From contig NZ_AP020335.1 in NCBI RefSeq assembly GCF_013340845.1, forward strand, positions 1,240,001 to 1,304,000: DNA of 64,000 nt, in the 5' to 3' direction. The notes under the pieces are model-generated. The model was not told the origin of the DNA and searched no databases. It worked only from the letters and a program-made list of their open reading frames with translations. The translations under genes and the position numbers were made by a program. This DNA is from Hydrogenovibrio marinus. GTDB taxonomy: Bacteria; Pseudomonadota; Gammaproteobacteria; Thiomicrospirales; Thiomicrospiraceae. This document shows positions 36,433-46,192 of the stretch, piece by piece. The first letter of the stretch is position 1. Each line of letters opens with the position of its first letter.

Positions 36433-37799
36433 TTCCTTTGTTCAACGGCATTTCCATTTATTTCTTTTGGACTGATATCATGATCTGGGGGCTGTTTTTC
36501 AGCCTGTTGGTTTGGTCGAGAGTGATTGGTCGGTCTGAGCAGGTCAAAGCGCAATGGCATCGCGTGTTTGAATCCAATGTTGCGATGATTGCCGCCATTA
36601 TTCTGGTGACGTATTTTGCGATAGCATTGATGGACTCGGTGCAAATCCACTTGGCGCATGCCAATACCCAACCTGGCAGTTTTTTGGATGTTTTACTGAC
36701 GCATTTGGTGTCTGCAACCGAGCGCACTTATTCAGCACCTTTTGCACTGTCTGAGTTTACCAAGTCAACACAGATGGGCTTGAATGGTGAAATGCAGCAG
36801 GTGTATCTACCGCTTAAGCATGTTGATGCTACCGCTTCGATATGGATGCAAAGCATTGAAGCCATCGCGCTAGGTTTGGTTATTAGTGCGGTTTTGATTG
36901 GTTTGCACGGTTTGTATCTTGCCAGACTTAATCAAACGTCATTAATCGGAATGCTATCCGCCATTTGGTTTGAGCAAACCAAGTTACCTTGGCGTACCGC
37001 TTACATTACTCTGACATTGCTTGTGGTCGTGATGAGTTGGTTATTCATCCTCAGTTATTCATTCCATGTATTGGGGACAGATCAAGTCGGCATCGACGTA
37101 CTTTATGAAACGCTCAAGAGTATTCGTACTGGCGTATTGATTGGTGTGCTGACTACTTTGGTGATGTTGCCGATAGCGTTGACCTTGGGGATTACCGCAG
37201 GGCTGTTCAAAGGTTGGGTCGATGATGTCATCCAGTATCTTTACACCACGTTGAATTCCATTCCCAGCGTATTATTGATTGCCGCCGCAGTGCTGGTGAT
37301 GCAAGTCATGATTAACAACCATCCGGATTGGATGCAATCTACCGCCGAGCGCGCCGATTTACGTTTGTTGTTTTTGGTGGGCATTCTGGGGGTTACTAGC
37401 TGGACAGGACTGTGCCGCTTGTTGCGTGCCGAAACCCTTAAAATCAGCCAGATGGAATATGTCGTTGCAGCCCGTGCTTTTGGCGTGAGCAGAGCCAAAG
37501 TCATCTCGCGTCATATTTTGCCAAATGTCATGCATATTGTATTAATATCGGTCGTATTGGATTTCAGTAGTCTGGTGCTTGCAGAAGCTGTACTGTCTTA
37601 TGTCGGAGTCGGTGTTGACCCTACTATGAACAGTTGGGGGAATATGATCAACCAAGCACGTCTGGAAATGGCGCGAGAACCTATGGTTTGGTGGTCACTG
37701 TTTTCTGCATTCGTGTTTATGTTTATTCTGGTGCTGGCCGCCAACCTTTTCTCAGATAGGGTACAGACCGTATTGAACCCTAGAGATAACACGAAATAA
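36429..37799 (+). CDS. Peptide ABC transporter permease (OppC/YejE type), N-terminally extended
   Basis: A 456-residue permease, longer than the usual 300. The C-terminal half is standard: EYVVAARAFGVSRAKVISRH EAA motif, then VLAEAVLSYVGVGVDPTMNSW. The extra N-terminal part has two or three additional membrane helices and a periplasmic loop of about 80 residues. YejE-type permeases are also longer than OppC. It overlaps the previous gene by four bases. Its N-terminal region contains copy F of the dispersed motif. Confidence 0.88.
   Translation: MIPLFNGISIYFFWTDIMIWGLFFSLLVWSRVIGRSEQVKAQWHRVFESNVAMIAAIILVTYFAIALMDSVQIHLAHANTQPGSFLDVLLTHLVSATERTYSAPFALSEFTKSTQMGLNGEMQQVYLPLKHVDATASIWMQSIEAIALGLVISAVLIGLHGLYLARLNQTSLIGMLSAIWFEQTKLPWRTAYITLTLLVVVMSWLFILSYSFHVLGTDQVGIDVLYETLKSIRTGVLIGVLTTLVMLPIALTLGITAGLFKGWVDDVIQYLYTTLNSIPSVLLIAAAVLVMQVMINNHPDWMQSTAERADLRLLFLVGILGVTSWTGLCRLLRAETLKISQMEYVVAARAFGVSRAKVISRHILPNVMHIVLISVVLDFSSLVLAEAVLSYVGVGVDPTMNSWGNMINQARLEMAREPMVWWSLFSAFVFMFILVLAANLFSDRVQTVLNPRDNTK
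36667..36685 (-). repeat. Dispersed 19-base motif, copy F (A variant)
   Basis: Minus strand AAAAAACTGCCAGGTTGGG, identical to copy E. Within the permease gene, whose codons here read Q P G S F L. Confidence 0.75.
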
Positions 37800-37813
37800 T
37801 CCAACAAGTTTTA

Positions 37814-39484
37814 ATGATGAGTTTAGAAGTAATGAGTTCAAATCAGCCCGTATTAAAAGTCGAAAACCTCTGTGTTGAATTGGAAAAGAATCATCGACCT
37901 TTGATTTCCAATGTCAGCTTTGAGATCAAAGCAGGGGAGATTTTTGCACTGGTAGGCGAGTCGGGCAGTGGTAAATCTCTCACTTCACTGGCGATTATGC
38001 GCCTGTTGCCTGAAGCTTTGCAGGTGTCTTCGGGCGCTATTTCGCTTAACCATCAAGGCCTATTCTCATTGCCTGAGTACCAAATGCAAAAAGTGCGTGG
38101 TAGACAGGTTGCCATGATTTTCCAAGAACCGATGACATCCTTGAACCCAGTCATGAAAGTGGGGGATCAGGTTGCAGAAGTGCTTAGAGTACATCTGGGC
38201 ATGAATCGTAAAACCGCTAGGGAAAAAGTCGTCAGTCTGTTTGATGAAGTCGGTATTCCTAATCCAGAAGAACGTTATGACTGGTATCCGCATCAATTAT
38301 CCGGCGGTCAGAAACAACGAGTCATGATTGCGATGGCGCTTGCCTGTGAGCCTGATTTATTGATTGCCGACGAGCCAACAACTGCCTTGGATGTCACCAT
38401 TCAGGCGCAAGTGTTGAATCTGCTTAAACAAATTCGAGATGACCGTGGTTTGGCGATATTGTTCATCACGCATGATATGGGTGTGGTCAATGAAATTGCC
38501 GATCGCGTTGCTGTGATGAAAGACGGTGAAATTGTCGAGCAAGCAGAGACAGGGCATTTCTTTACCGATCCGCAACATCCTTACACGCAAAAGCTGTTGT
38601 CAGATGCAATTCCAAAACGAGAAAGTTTTGAAGATGAAGCTTTAAGTACTGTTCAAAATCTTTTGCAAGTGAATGATTTGAAAGTTTATTTCCCAATCAA
38701 GAAAGGCATCTTTCAACGCACAGTTGGCCATGTTAAAGCGGTGGATGGCGTCAACTTAACCATTCCAAAAGGGCAGACATTGGCGCTGGTAGGTGAGTCA
38801 GGCAGCGGTAAAAGCACTATTGGACAAGCCATTTTAAAACTGGTGGATGCCACTGCTGGGCAAGTAAACTTTACCAATGACCAAGCTGCTCAAGCCATTA
38901 ACTTGGTGGACTTATCCGAAAAAGCTATGAAGCCTTTTCGTAAAAAGGTGCAGGTGATATTCCAAGACCCGTTTTCGGCACTGAATCCAAGAATGACCAT
39001 AAACGAAATTATTCGCGAAGGTATGAACAGCCTACAGGTTGGCCCTAAAAGCAGAGTTGAGCAAGACAAACGTATTGAGTCATTGTTGGAGCAAGTTGGC
39101 TTATTGCCGGAACATAAATACCGTTATCCGCATGAATTTTCTGGCGGGCAACGTCAACGCATCGGCATTGCCCGAGCTTTGGCAGTAGAGCCGGAATTGA
39201 TTATCTGTGACGAACCAACCAGTGCATTGGATGTTTCTGTTCGTGCACAAGTCTTGGCGCTATTGAAAGACCTGCAAAAGACTTATCAAATGTCTTATCT
39301 GTTTATTACCCATGACCTATCTATCGTACCCAGTATTGCACACCATGTGGCAGTCATGCAGGCAGGCAAAATCGTCGAGCAGGGCTTGGTTGAAGAGGTT
39401 ATGCAAAACCCGCAGCATGACTACACACAAAGATTGTTAGCTTCTGCTCCAAAGCTAGTAAAAGAGTCATTAATATCAGGATGA
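37814..39484 (+). CDS. Peptide ABC transporter, fused double ATP-binding protein (YejF/OppDF type)
   Basis: A 556-residue protein with two ABC domains in one chain, as in YejF/DppDF fusions. Domain 1: GESGSGKSLTS, LSGGQKQRVMIAMAL, LIADEPTTALDVTIQ. Domain 2: GESGSGKSTIG, FSGGQRQRIGIARAL, IICDEPTSALDVSVR. Both carry the peptide-transporter C-terminal extension (HPYTQKLL; HDYTQRLL). It follows the permease genes after 14 bases and completes an importer built from four genes. An alternative start is the ATG nine codons in. Confidence 0.93.
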   Translation: MMSLEVMSSNQPVLKVENLCVELEKNHRPLISNVSFEIKAGEIFALVGESGSGKSLTSLAIMRLLPEALQVSSGAISLNHQGLFSLPEYQMQKVRGRQVAMIFQEPMTSLNPVMKVGDQVAEVLRVHLGMNRKTAREKVVSLFDEVGIPNPEERYDWYPHQLSGGQKQRVMIAMALACEPDLLIADEPTTALDVTIQAQVLNLLKQIRDDRGLAILFITHDMGVVNEIADRVAVMKDGEIVEQAETGHFFTDPQHPYTQKLLSDAIPKRESFEDEALSTVQNLLQVNDLKVYFPIKKGIFQRTVGHVKAVDGVNLTIPKGQTLALVGESGSGKSTIGQAILKLVDATAGQVNFTNDQAAQAINLVDLSEKAMKPFRKKVQVIFQDPFSALNPRMTINEIIREGMNSLQVGPKSRVEQDKRIESLLEQVGLLPEHKYRYPHEFSGGQRQRIGIARALAVEPELIICDEPTSALDVSVRAQVLALLKDLQKTYQMSYLFITHDLSIVPSIAHHVAVMQAGKIVEQGLVEEVMQNPQHDYTQRLLASAPKLVKESLISG

Positions 39485-39490
39485 AAATTT

Positions 39491-40321
39491 ATGGATGAAA
39501 TGATTAAATCAATTAAAGCAGCGCTGTATGATCGGGCTACAAGCCCCTTAGTAGGTAGTTTTGTTGTTGCATGGTTGCTTTGGAATTATGATTTTGTCTT
39601 AGCATTTTTTTCTAATGAAGAATTGTCATACAAATTAGATTATATACATACATTCATTTTTGGAAACTGGATTCAGTGCTTGCTTAACGGTTTTTTGATC
39701 CCATCATTTGCTGTTTATGTCTATCATTGGTGGCTTCATAAAATTTCTATTAGGGTTTTTAGGAAGGCAACAAAAAATAATCAAGAGCTTATTGAAGCAA
39801 AGAAAACTCTTGAAAAACAAGTCGTAATGTCACTAGAAGAATCAAATGAGATTCGGAAACAAATAGATGCAATTCAAAACCAAACCCACATTGATAATCA
39901 TGAAAAAGAAGCAAAAATTAAGGAGTTAAATGCTGAATTAGAGGCTAGGTCATCCAAAGAAAAAGAACTAATAAAAAGATTAGATAACCTTAACTCTAAA
40001 TTAGAGTCATCGGTTCACGGACAAAATGTTAGTAATAAAAAATCCGCAATCACAAAAAATAATATTGAGCCTGAGATCTCGAAGGATGTAGGTGAAGTGT
40101 TGGTTGCTATTGGGGACGGTAATGTAAGTGTGTCAGGAATTTTGGATTATCTGTCTCGTAAAAATATAAATTTACATCAGGCAAGGTGTCTAAACTACAT
40201 AGAAAAATTGGAAGAACTTAATCTTGTTAAGAGAAACAAGTATGACCATTTTAGTTTGACTAGAGAAGGTAGAGACTTTTTAGTCGATAATAACTTAGAT
40301 GGCCACAACTATTCAAGTTAG
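39491..40321 (+). CDS. Orphan membrane-anchored coiled-coil protein with winged-helix C terminus
   Basis: I do not recognise this 276-residue protein. It shows two hydrophobic helices (about 18-38 and 57-82) near a cytoplasmic start, a lysine/glutamate-rich coiled coil (about 92-175), a polar linker and a C-terminal winged-helix-like domain (about 198-270, with VSGILDYLSRKNINLHQARC, IEKLEELNLVKR and HFSLTREGRDFLV). Base composition is visibly richer in A+T than its neighbours, suggesting acquisition. It begins six bases after the ABC ATPase gene and ends six bases before the convergent ppsA stop. A membrane-tethered DNA-binding or sensory role is only a guess. Confidence 0.6.
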   Translation: MDEMIKSIKAALYDRATSPLVGSFVVAWLLWNYDFVLAFFSNEELSYKLDYIHTFIFGNWIQCLLNGFLIPSFAVYVYHWWLHKISIRVFRKATKNNQELIEAKKTLEKQVVMSLEESNEIRKQIDAIQNQTHIDNHEKEAKIKELNAELEARSSKEKELIKRLDNLNSKLESSVHGQNVSNKKSAITKNNIEPEISKDVGEVLVAIGDGNVSVSGILDYLSRKNINLHQARCLNYIEKLEELNLVKRNKYDHFSLTREGRDFLVDNNLDGHNYSS

Positions 40322-40327
40322 TCACTT

Positions 40328-42742
40328 TTAACGATTAAGCCTTTTCTCCAACTCAATAATATCCTGTGTAGTTTTTAAGATTGAATCTGGATTTAAGCTC
40401 ATAGAGTCAGCACCCAATTCCACCAAAAACTCTGCCATTTCTGGATAGTCCGAAGGCGCTTGTCCGCAAATGCCTGAGTGTAGTCCATTGCGTTTTGCGC
40501 CTTCAATCGCCCACTTAATCATGGTTTTCACGCCTTGGTCGCGCTCATCATAGTCATAAGCGACCAGTTCGGAATCTCTATCAACGCCTAACACCAGTTG
40601 CGTTAAGTCGTTTGAACCGATGGAAATACCGTCAAATAGTGGGGCGAAGTGATCGATTTCAATCACGTTGTTTGGAATCTCACACATCATATACACTTTC
40701 AAACCGTTTTCAGTGCGGCTTAAGCCATATTTCTTCATCACTTCAAGCACTTGCTCGGCTTCTTTCACACGACGCACGAATGGAATCATGACAATGACGT
40801 TGTTCAAGCCCATACGTTCACGCACGGTTTTGATGGCTTGGCACTCCAAGGCAAAAGCCGGCTCGAAAGCCTCTGAAATATAGCGAGATGCGCCACGGAA
40901 ACCAATCATCGGGTTTTCTTCTTTTGGCTCAAAAGCGCGCCCGCCCAGTAAGCTGGCGTATTCATTTGATTTAAAGTCGGATAGTCGAACCACGACCGGT
41001 TTCGGATAGAAAGCGGCGGCGATGGTACCAATACCTTCGGAAAGCTCATGCAGGAAGAAATCTCTACCGGAAGCATGTCCATCAATCAGTTCGATAATTT
41101 GCTGACGTTCATGGTCACTTTCGATTTTGTCCATGTTGAGTAGGGCAAGTGGGTGCACTTTGATGGACTCATTGATGATAAATTCCATACGCGCCAAACC
41201 AACGCCTTGGTTAGGTAGGAAGCTGGTTTTGAATGCCAAATCCGGGTTGGCGATGTTCAGCATCATTTCTGTTTTTGGTGTTGGTAAACCGGATAAATCT
41301 GTGTGCATGACATCAAAAGGCACGCTACCTTCATAGACATTACCCGTGTCGCCTTCGGCACAGGAAACGGTGATTTCCGGGTTGTTTATGAGCACTTCAG
41401 TCGCATCCTGACAACCAACGATTGCTGGAATACCTAGCTCACGGGCGATAATCGCAGCGTGACAGGTGCGCCCGCCACGGTTGGTGACGATTGCCGAGGC
41501 GATTTTCATCACAGGTTCCCAGTCTGGTGTGGTGATATCTGAAACCAGTATCTCACCCGCTTTGAACTCATGCATGAATGAAGCATCACGAATGACGTGT
41601 GCTTTACCCTGAGCGACTTTGCTACCAACGGCTCTACCGGTGACCAGTGTTTTGGTGTCTTCACTTTTGTTGACATGATAGGTTTCAAGCAAGTTGGCTT
41701 TGGTTTGCGAGGCAACGGTTTCAGGACGAGCTTGCACGATGTAGAGTTTGCCGTCTAATCCGTCTTTTGCCCACTCCATATCCATCGGTTTTTGGTAACC
41801 GGCTTTCTTGCTGTAATGCTTTTCGATCTTGATGGCGTATTCGGCAAGTTTGAGCACTTCATCATCTTGAATACAGAAGGATTTTTGTTCGATGGAAGAG
41901 GTCGGGATGTTTCTGACTGGAGATTTGGTGATGTCTGGAGAGTAAATCATCTTGATGCTTTTTGCACCGCGGTGACGACGCAAAATATGGCGATAACCTT
42001 GCTCATAAGTCGGTTTGTGTACATAGAACTCATCGGGATCAACCGCGCCTTGAACTACGTTTTCACCCAAGCCGAAAGCACCAGTGATGAAAACGGTATC
42101 GCGGAAACCACTTTCGGTATCCAGTGAGAACATGACGCCGGAAGCCGCCAAGTCGGAGCGTACCATTTTCTGTACCCCAATAGACAAGCCGACATCAAAG
42201 TGATCAAAGCCTTTTTCGACACGATAGTGGATAGCACGATCCGTAAACAAACTGGCGAAACAACGCTTACAGGCATCCAATAACGAGCCTTTACCGTGAA
42301 TGTTTAGGTAGGTGTCCTGTTGTCCGGCAAAACTGGCGGTGACCAAATCTTCGGCCGTTGCAGAGCTACGTATCGCCAAACTGATGTTTTCATCGAATTG
42401 GTCTTTGAGAAGTTCGTAGGCTTCAATGATTTCCAACTCAAGAACTTTTGGTAGAGGGGCGTTGTAAACCAAGTCTCGAATATGATGCCCACGGTCGGCC
42501 AAGTCTCGAACATTGTTGATGTCCAGTGTATCAAGTAGGCGGTGCATTTCACCGAGCAGTTGGTTTTCATTGATGAGTAGGTGGTAGGCTTCGGAGGTAA
42601 TGGCAAAGCCGTTGGGAACCAATACACCTTGCGGAACAAGTGCTTGGTACATCTCGCCGAGAGAGGCATTTTTACCACCAACCAGGGGAATGTCTTCAAT
42701 TCCGATTTCGTCAAAAAACTTGATATAAGTAAAACGCGACAT
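40328..42742 (-). CDS. ppsA: Phosphoenolpyruvate synthase
   Basis: It converts pyruvate, ATP and water to phosphoenolpyruvate, AMP and phosphate for gluconeogenesis. The 804 residues show the N-terminal ATP-grasp-like domain ([31 protein letters not shown]). The phosphohistidine domain has the catalytic His in [20 protein letters not shown], and the C-terminal PEP-binding barrel has [13 protein letters not shown]-type sequence and the active Cys in GICGQAPSD. The gene ends convergently with the orphan. No ppsR regulator gene adjoins it. Confidence 0.97.
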   Translation of the reverse strand: MSRFTYIKFFDEIGIEDIPLVGGKNASLGEMYQALVPQGVLVPNGFAITSEAYHLLINENQLLGEMHRLLDTLDINNVRDLADRGHHIRDLVYNAPLPKVLELEIIEAYELLKDQFDENISLAIRSSATAEDLVTASFAGQQDTYLNIHGKGSLLDACKRCFASLFTDRAIHYRVEKGFDHFDVGLSIGVQKMVRSDLAASGVMFSLDTESGFRDTVFITGAFGLGENVVQGAVDPDEFYVHKPTYEQGYRHILRRHRGAKSIKMIYSPDITKSPVRNIPTSSIEQKSFCIQDDEVLKLAEYAIKIEKHYSKKAGYQKPMDMEWAKDGLDGKLYIVQARPETVASQTKANLLETYHVNKSEDTKTLVTGRAVGSKVAQGKAHVIRDASFMHEFKAGEILVSDITTPDWEPVMKIASAIVTNRGGRTCHAAIIARELGIPAIVGCQDATEVLINNPEITVSCAEGDTGNVYEGSVPFDVMHTDLSGLPTPKTEMMLNIANPDLAFKTSFLPNQGVGLARMEFIINESIKVHPLALLNMDKIESDHERQQIIELIDGHASGRDFFLHELSEGIGTIAAAFYPKPVVVRLSDFKSNEYASLLGGRAFEPKEENPMIGFRGASRYISEAFEPAFALECQAIKTVRERMGLNNVIVMIPFVRRVKEAEQVLEVMKKYGLSRTENGLKVYMMCEIPNNVIEIDHFAPLFDGISIGSNDLTQLVLGVDRDSELVAYDYDERDQGVKTMIKWAIEGAKRNGLHSGICGQAPSDYPEMAEFLVELGADSMSLNPDSILKTTQDIIELEKRLNR

Positions 42743-42857
42743 GGCTCCTCCGGAAATGACTGTAAAAGACTTCTTTAGTGTTGAACAGCATAACAGAATT
42801 GCCTAAATAAAATCACTATCGAAAGTGTGGAATTCAAACTTTATTCAGACAATTTAA

Positions 42858-42878
42858 CCCCCAACCTGGCAGATTTTA
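42858..42878 (-). repeat. Dispersed 19-base motif, copy D
   Basis: Minus strand TAAAATCTGCCAGGTTGGG followed by two more G. Intergenic, 22 bases downstream of the SDR stop and upstream of ppsA. Confidence 0.8.
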
Positions 42879-42899
42879 GAAAGGGATTTGATTTGGTGC

Positions 42900-43622
42900 T
42901 TAATCGGATGATTGAGCTGCGTCATCGTTGAGTTTGCTGATGTCTTCGGAGTGCAGGCCTTCTAAAACAATTTGCAACAGGTGATTTGCCATGGCTTCAG
43001 CAGTTGGGAGCAGAGTAGGGTCTTCACTTGGGAACTGTCTACTGCGTGTCGCAGACTGGAATGCGCCAAGTTTAGCATTGTAAAAATCGATATTGTCGGA
43101 TGGGTTTTCAAATGCGGTGGTAACCATCAATTGTTCCAGTCCAGCTTTGGCAACACCGTAAGCGCCATAATAAGCAGGGTGGCTTTCAGTATCTTGGTCA
43201 AGAATGGCAACTAATTGACTCGTTGTCTCGCCGTTTTTCATTAGAGGCAAACATTGCTGGATCAGATGAAAATTGGCGTTTAGATTGGTGTGCAGTACTT
43301 CGTACCACTGTTTGTAGTCGAAGAACTCAATAGGTGTAAAGGCCGGCAGGATAGCAGCATTCAGGAAAACACCATCAAGTTGACCATATTCGCTACGTAA
43401 CGTTTCTTGCAACTGACCATAGTGGTCGATGTTTGCACCCAATAAGTCCATAGGAAACAACGCGGGTTCACAATCACCTTTAGTCGTCAGCTCGTCATAA
43501 ACCAGATTCAAAGCTTCAAGGTCTTTATCAAATAAAATCAAGTTGTTATTGTTGCTTGCTAAACCCAAAGCGAGTGCGCGACCGAGTCCTTGTGCAGCGC
43601 CAGTGATTAAGTAAGTGCTCAT
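42900..43622 (-). CDS. Short-chain dehydrogenase (YciK-type)
   Basis: A 240-residue SDR with the NAD(P) motif TGAAQGLGRALA, the NAA motif in FLNAAILP and the active-site YxxxK in YYGAYGVAKAGLEQL. It is last in the ubiG-mupP-SDR cluster, where pseudomonads and relatives carry YciK. Substrate unknown. The C-terminal tail is acidic and serine-rich. Confidence 0.85.
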   Translation of the reverse strand: MSTYLITGAAQGLGRALALGLASNNNNLILFDKDLEALNLVYDELTTKGDCEPALFPMDLLGANIDHYGQLQETLRSEYGQLDGVFLNAAILPAFTPIEFFDYKQWYEVLHTNLNANFHLIQQCLPLMKNGETTSQLVAILDQDTESHPAYYGAYGVAKAGLEQLMVTTAFENPSDNIDFYNAKLGAFQSATRSRQFPSEDPTLLPTAEAMANHLLQIVLEGLHSEDISKLNDDAAQSSD

Positions 43623-43652
43623 GGTTTTGTTCCCTTGGTGTTTGTTTTGTGG

Positions 43653-44312
43653 CTATTTTAGCTGATTGATGAATTCGCTGATTTCAAAAGGCGTATCGAA
43701 GAAGAAATCCGCTGGCCAGTCACCGTCTGCTGCCGACTCCGGCAAGTAGCCGAACAGCGCGGCACCCGTTTTCATCCCTGCATTGATACCCGCTTCGATG
43801 TCACGAGGATGGTCACCGATGTAAATGCATTTTGCAGGCTCGATGCCACATTCTTCGGCGGCCTTGAACATCGGTTCTGCATTGGGTTTGCGAACGGGCA
43901 GGGTATCGCCCGATATGACAGTCAACGGCGTAGAAGGGAATGGTATTCCCGATAGGAGTTTTTCAGTTAACCAACCGGGTTTGTTGGTGACGATTCCCCA
44001 TGGAATTTTCTTTTCATTGATAAGGGTTAAACCACGCTCAAGGCCGGGAAAAATACGGGTGTGGTGGTTAATGTTATCAAAATATACTTGTAGAAAGTAT
44101 TGGCGCTTTTCTTCTAAAGCATCACCTTCCAAATCTGGAAATGCGAGCTTTGTCATGGCTAGACCGCCTTGAGAAACGGTTTTGCGAATATCTTGGTAGC
44201 GCAAATGCGGTGCATTGAAATGTTTACAGGTACGGTTCAGGGCGTAGGCAAAATCGTAGGAAGTGTCCAGTAGTGTGCCGTCCAAATCAAAAAGAATGCA
44301 GTCGATGCTCAT
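43653..44312 (-). CDS. mupP: HAD-family phosphatase (MupP/Gph type)
   Basis: A 219-residue HAD hydrolase: nucleophile motif FDLDGTLLDTS, motif II in WGIVTNKPGW, motif III lysine in VRKPNAEP and motif IV YIGDHPRDIEAG. Two functions are close in sequence: phosphoglycolate phosphatase and N-acetylmuramic-acid-6-phosphate phosphatase of the peptidoglycan recycling route. The position directly after ubiG and before a YciK-like SDR matches mupP of pseudomonads, so I prefer MupP. No other recycling genes are in view. Confidence 0.7.
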   Translation of the reverse strand: MSIDCILFDLDGTLLDTSYDFAYALNRTCKHFNAPHLRYQDIRKTVSQGGLAMTKLAFPDLEGDALEEKRQYFLQVYFDNINHHTRIFPGLERGLTLINEKKIPWGIVTNKPGWLTEKLLSGIPFPSTPLTVISGDTLPVRKPNAEPMFKAAEECGIEPAKCIYIGDHPRDIEAGINAGMKTGAALFGYLPESAADGDWPADFFFDTPFEISEFINQLK

Positions 44313-44348
44313 AGTGACCTTATCAGTATAAATGTAGGAGTGTTTTTG

Positions 44349-45068
44349 TCAGTTTTTTTGGTACGCCAACAGGTAGTTGACGTCTAGTTTGTCTGACAGA
44401 CCATATTGATTGAGTACAGGGTTAAAGTCGATTCCCGCACCATCAATCAACTGCAAACCTGCTTGACGAGCCATTGCGTCCAACTCAGAAGGTTTGATGA
44501 ATTTGTCATAGGTATGCGTGCCTTTCGGTACCAGATTCAACAGGTTTTCCGCTGCAAAAATGCCGAGAAGATAGGCTTTGTAATTGCGGTTCAAAGTAGA
44601 GAAGAACACCCATCCGTTTGGTTTGACACAATCCGCAGCAGCCTGAATGATGGAAGCCGGGTCTGGAACGTGTTCCAACATTTCCATACAAGTCACGACG
44701 TCATAGTGTTCAGGATGGGCTTTTGCGTGTGCTTCTGCTGCAATGCACTGATAGTCAATACTCAACTCGGATTCCAAACTGTGCAGCTTGGCGACGGTAA
44801 GAACCTCTTCGGCCAAATCAATACCGGTTGTTTTGGCACCGGCTTGTGCCAAAGACTCGGATAGAATTCCGCCGCCGCAACCAATATCAAGTGCCGTTTT
44901 GCCCTGTAATGGGGTGTGAGACTCGATGAATTCAACACGAAAAGGGTTGATGGTGTGCAACGCCCCGAATTCACCTTCTTTATCCCACCAAGTATGGGCA
45001 AACTGGTTGAAGTTATTGAGTTCTGCTTGATCTGCGTTTGAATGGTCGGACATAGTTTTCAATATCAT
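44349..45068 (-). CDS. ubiG: Ubiquinone biosynthesis O-methyltransferase UbiG
   Basis: It methylates both hydroxyl groups in ubiquinone synthesis, using S-adenosylmethionine. The AdoMet motif LDIGCGGGILSESLAQAGA is at about 60-80, with the UbiG N-terminal pattern ELNNFNQFAHTWWDKEGEFG and EMLEHVPDP. Counting from 45068 gives 239 residues; a second in-frame ATG at 45053 (product starting MSDHSN) is an equally good or better start, and neither has a strong Shine-Dalgarno. Confidence 0.95.
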   Translation of the reverse strand: MILKTMSDHSNADQAELNNFNQFAHTWWDKEGEFGALHTINPFRVEFIESHTPLQGKTALDIGCGGGILSESLAQAGAKTTGIDLAEEVLTVAKLHSLESELSIDYQCIAAEAHAKAHPEHYDVVTCMEMLEHVPDPASIIQAAADCVKPNGWVFFSTLNRNYKAYLLGIFAAENLLNLVPKGTHTYDKFIKPSELDAMARQAGLQLIDGAGIDFNPVLNQYGLSDKLDVNYLLAYQKN

Positions 45069-45143
45069 TAATCTTAGTTGCCTTGAATTATAAACAACTT
45101 CAACCGGGCTTGTGGCATGACTTTATCTTTCGTGAAAGGATTG

Positions 45144-46172
45144 TCAGTCACCAAAGCGTGTTGCTTGAAAGCTGTTAAGTAAATAATGCATGAGATAACA
45201 GAAAACGAGCGTGCCGATGATTGCCACCATGATGCTACTGACACGATAAAAAGAGGTGAATACCAAATCATTTTGTGGCGTCAGGTAAAGACCAAATAAT
45301 ACCGCTAGGGTTGTCATCGCGCTAAAACCTGCACCAGAGCTGACACCTTCCTTAACGTGCGTTTGGCAGAACAGAAACGTTCCTATCCAGAGCGATAGCA
45401 CAACAAGAATCAGTTCGCTGGTCCAATCTTGTAGAAGAATTTGTATTACCAGCGCGTAGATGACACCCAAAGTGGCTCCTGTAGCGCGTTTTCTGGCGTA
45501 ATCCATACTGCCATGCCAGTGCATGGGAAAGAGCAATAGAATGGTTGTGACTTGTGCAGAAAGTGAGTCGTATAAATCGAATACCTGAAACACCACGAAA
45601 GATAAGGTTGCCACACTGGCACCCATCAAGGCTTCGTGTCGCACACGGTGCGGTTGTTTTCCTGGCGGTGTTCGTTTTGGGAGCGGTTCGGCATCTGGAA
45701 TGAGTGCGGTCACTGCGTAGGCAATCAACACTGAGAGAATGCCTGCCCCAAAATTGGTGAATATCATGTCATTAATGTCGGTATCGGCATAGCTGGCGAA
45801 ATGCAGCATGATACTTAATGTCAAAACGCCATTGGCACCAAATAAAAACAAGCTGCCTCGTGACATGGCGATAAAACGATACAGAAAGAGTACAAATACC
45901 ACAGGAATCATAATCCCCGGGTGTGTGCCAAATAGACCTCCAAGGATACCAAGCTCAATACCGCTGATTGCCGAAGACGCCAGTAGCTGCTTTGCGGCAT
46001 GGGCGTTCATCTCTGGAACCAAGCCCAGCAATAGGATAGGGAAGATGGTGAAGAATACACCATAATCCCAGTTCATTAATTTGCAGATGGTGAAGCCGAG
46101 CGTTGCACCTAATCCGACGCGAATGCTTCGTCTTAAGCCGTTTTCATTTAGTGCAACATGGTTTAGTATCAT
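45144..46172 (-). CDS. FUSC/DUF2955-family membrane transporter
   Basis: A 342-residue protein with about ten membrane helices in two similar halves (RRSIRVGLGATLGFTICKLM in the first; RHEALMGASVATLSFVVFQ in the second, with MDYARKRATGATLGVIYALV following). It belongs to the fusaric-acid-resistance superfamily but is only half the length of AaeB and lacks its large cytoplasmic domain. It follows the HlyD adaptor gene by 20 bases, in an operon headed by a MarR regulator, which suggests efflux of an aromatic or hydrophobic compound. Confidence 0.8.
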   Translation of the reverse strand: MILNHVALNENGLRRSIRVGLGATLGFTICKLMNWDYGVFFTIFPILLLGLVPEMNAHAAKQLLASSAISGIELGILGGLFGTHPGIMIPVVFVLFLYRFIAMSRGSLFLFGANGVLTLSIMLHFASYADTDINDMIFTNFGAGILSVLIAYAVTALIPDAEPLPKRTPPGKQPHRVRHEALMGASVATLSFVVFQVFDLYDSLSAQVTTILLLFPMHWHGSMDYARKRATGATLGVIYALVIQILLQDWTSELILVVLSLWIGTFLFCQTHVKEGVSSGAGFSAMTTLAVLFGLYLTPQNDLVFTSFYRVSSIMVAIIGTLVFCYLMHYLLNSFQATRFGD

Positions 46173-46192
46173 CTGAAATCTCGGTTAATTTC

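Noticed and set aside
44406-44864. 152-codon plus-strand frame opposite ubiG
   Set aside because: Antisense shadow of the conserved methyltransferase.
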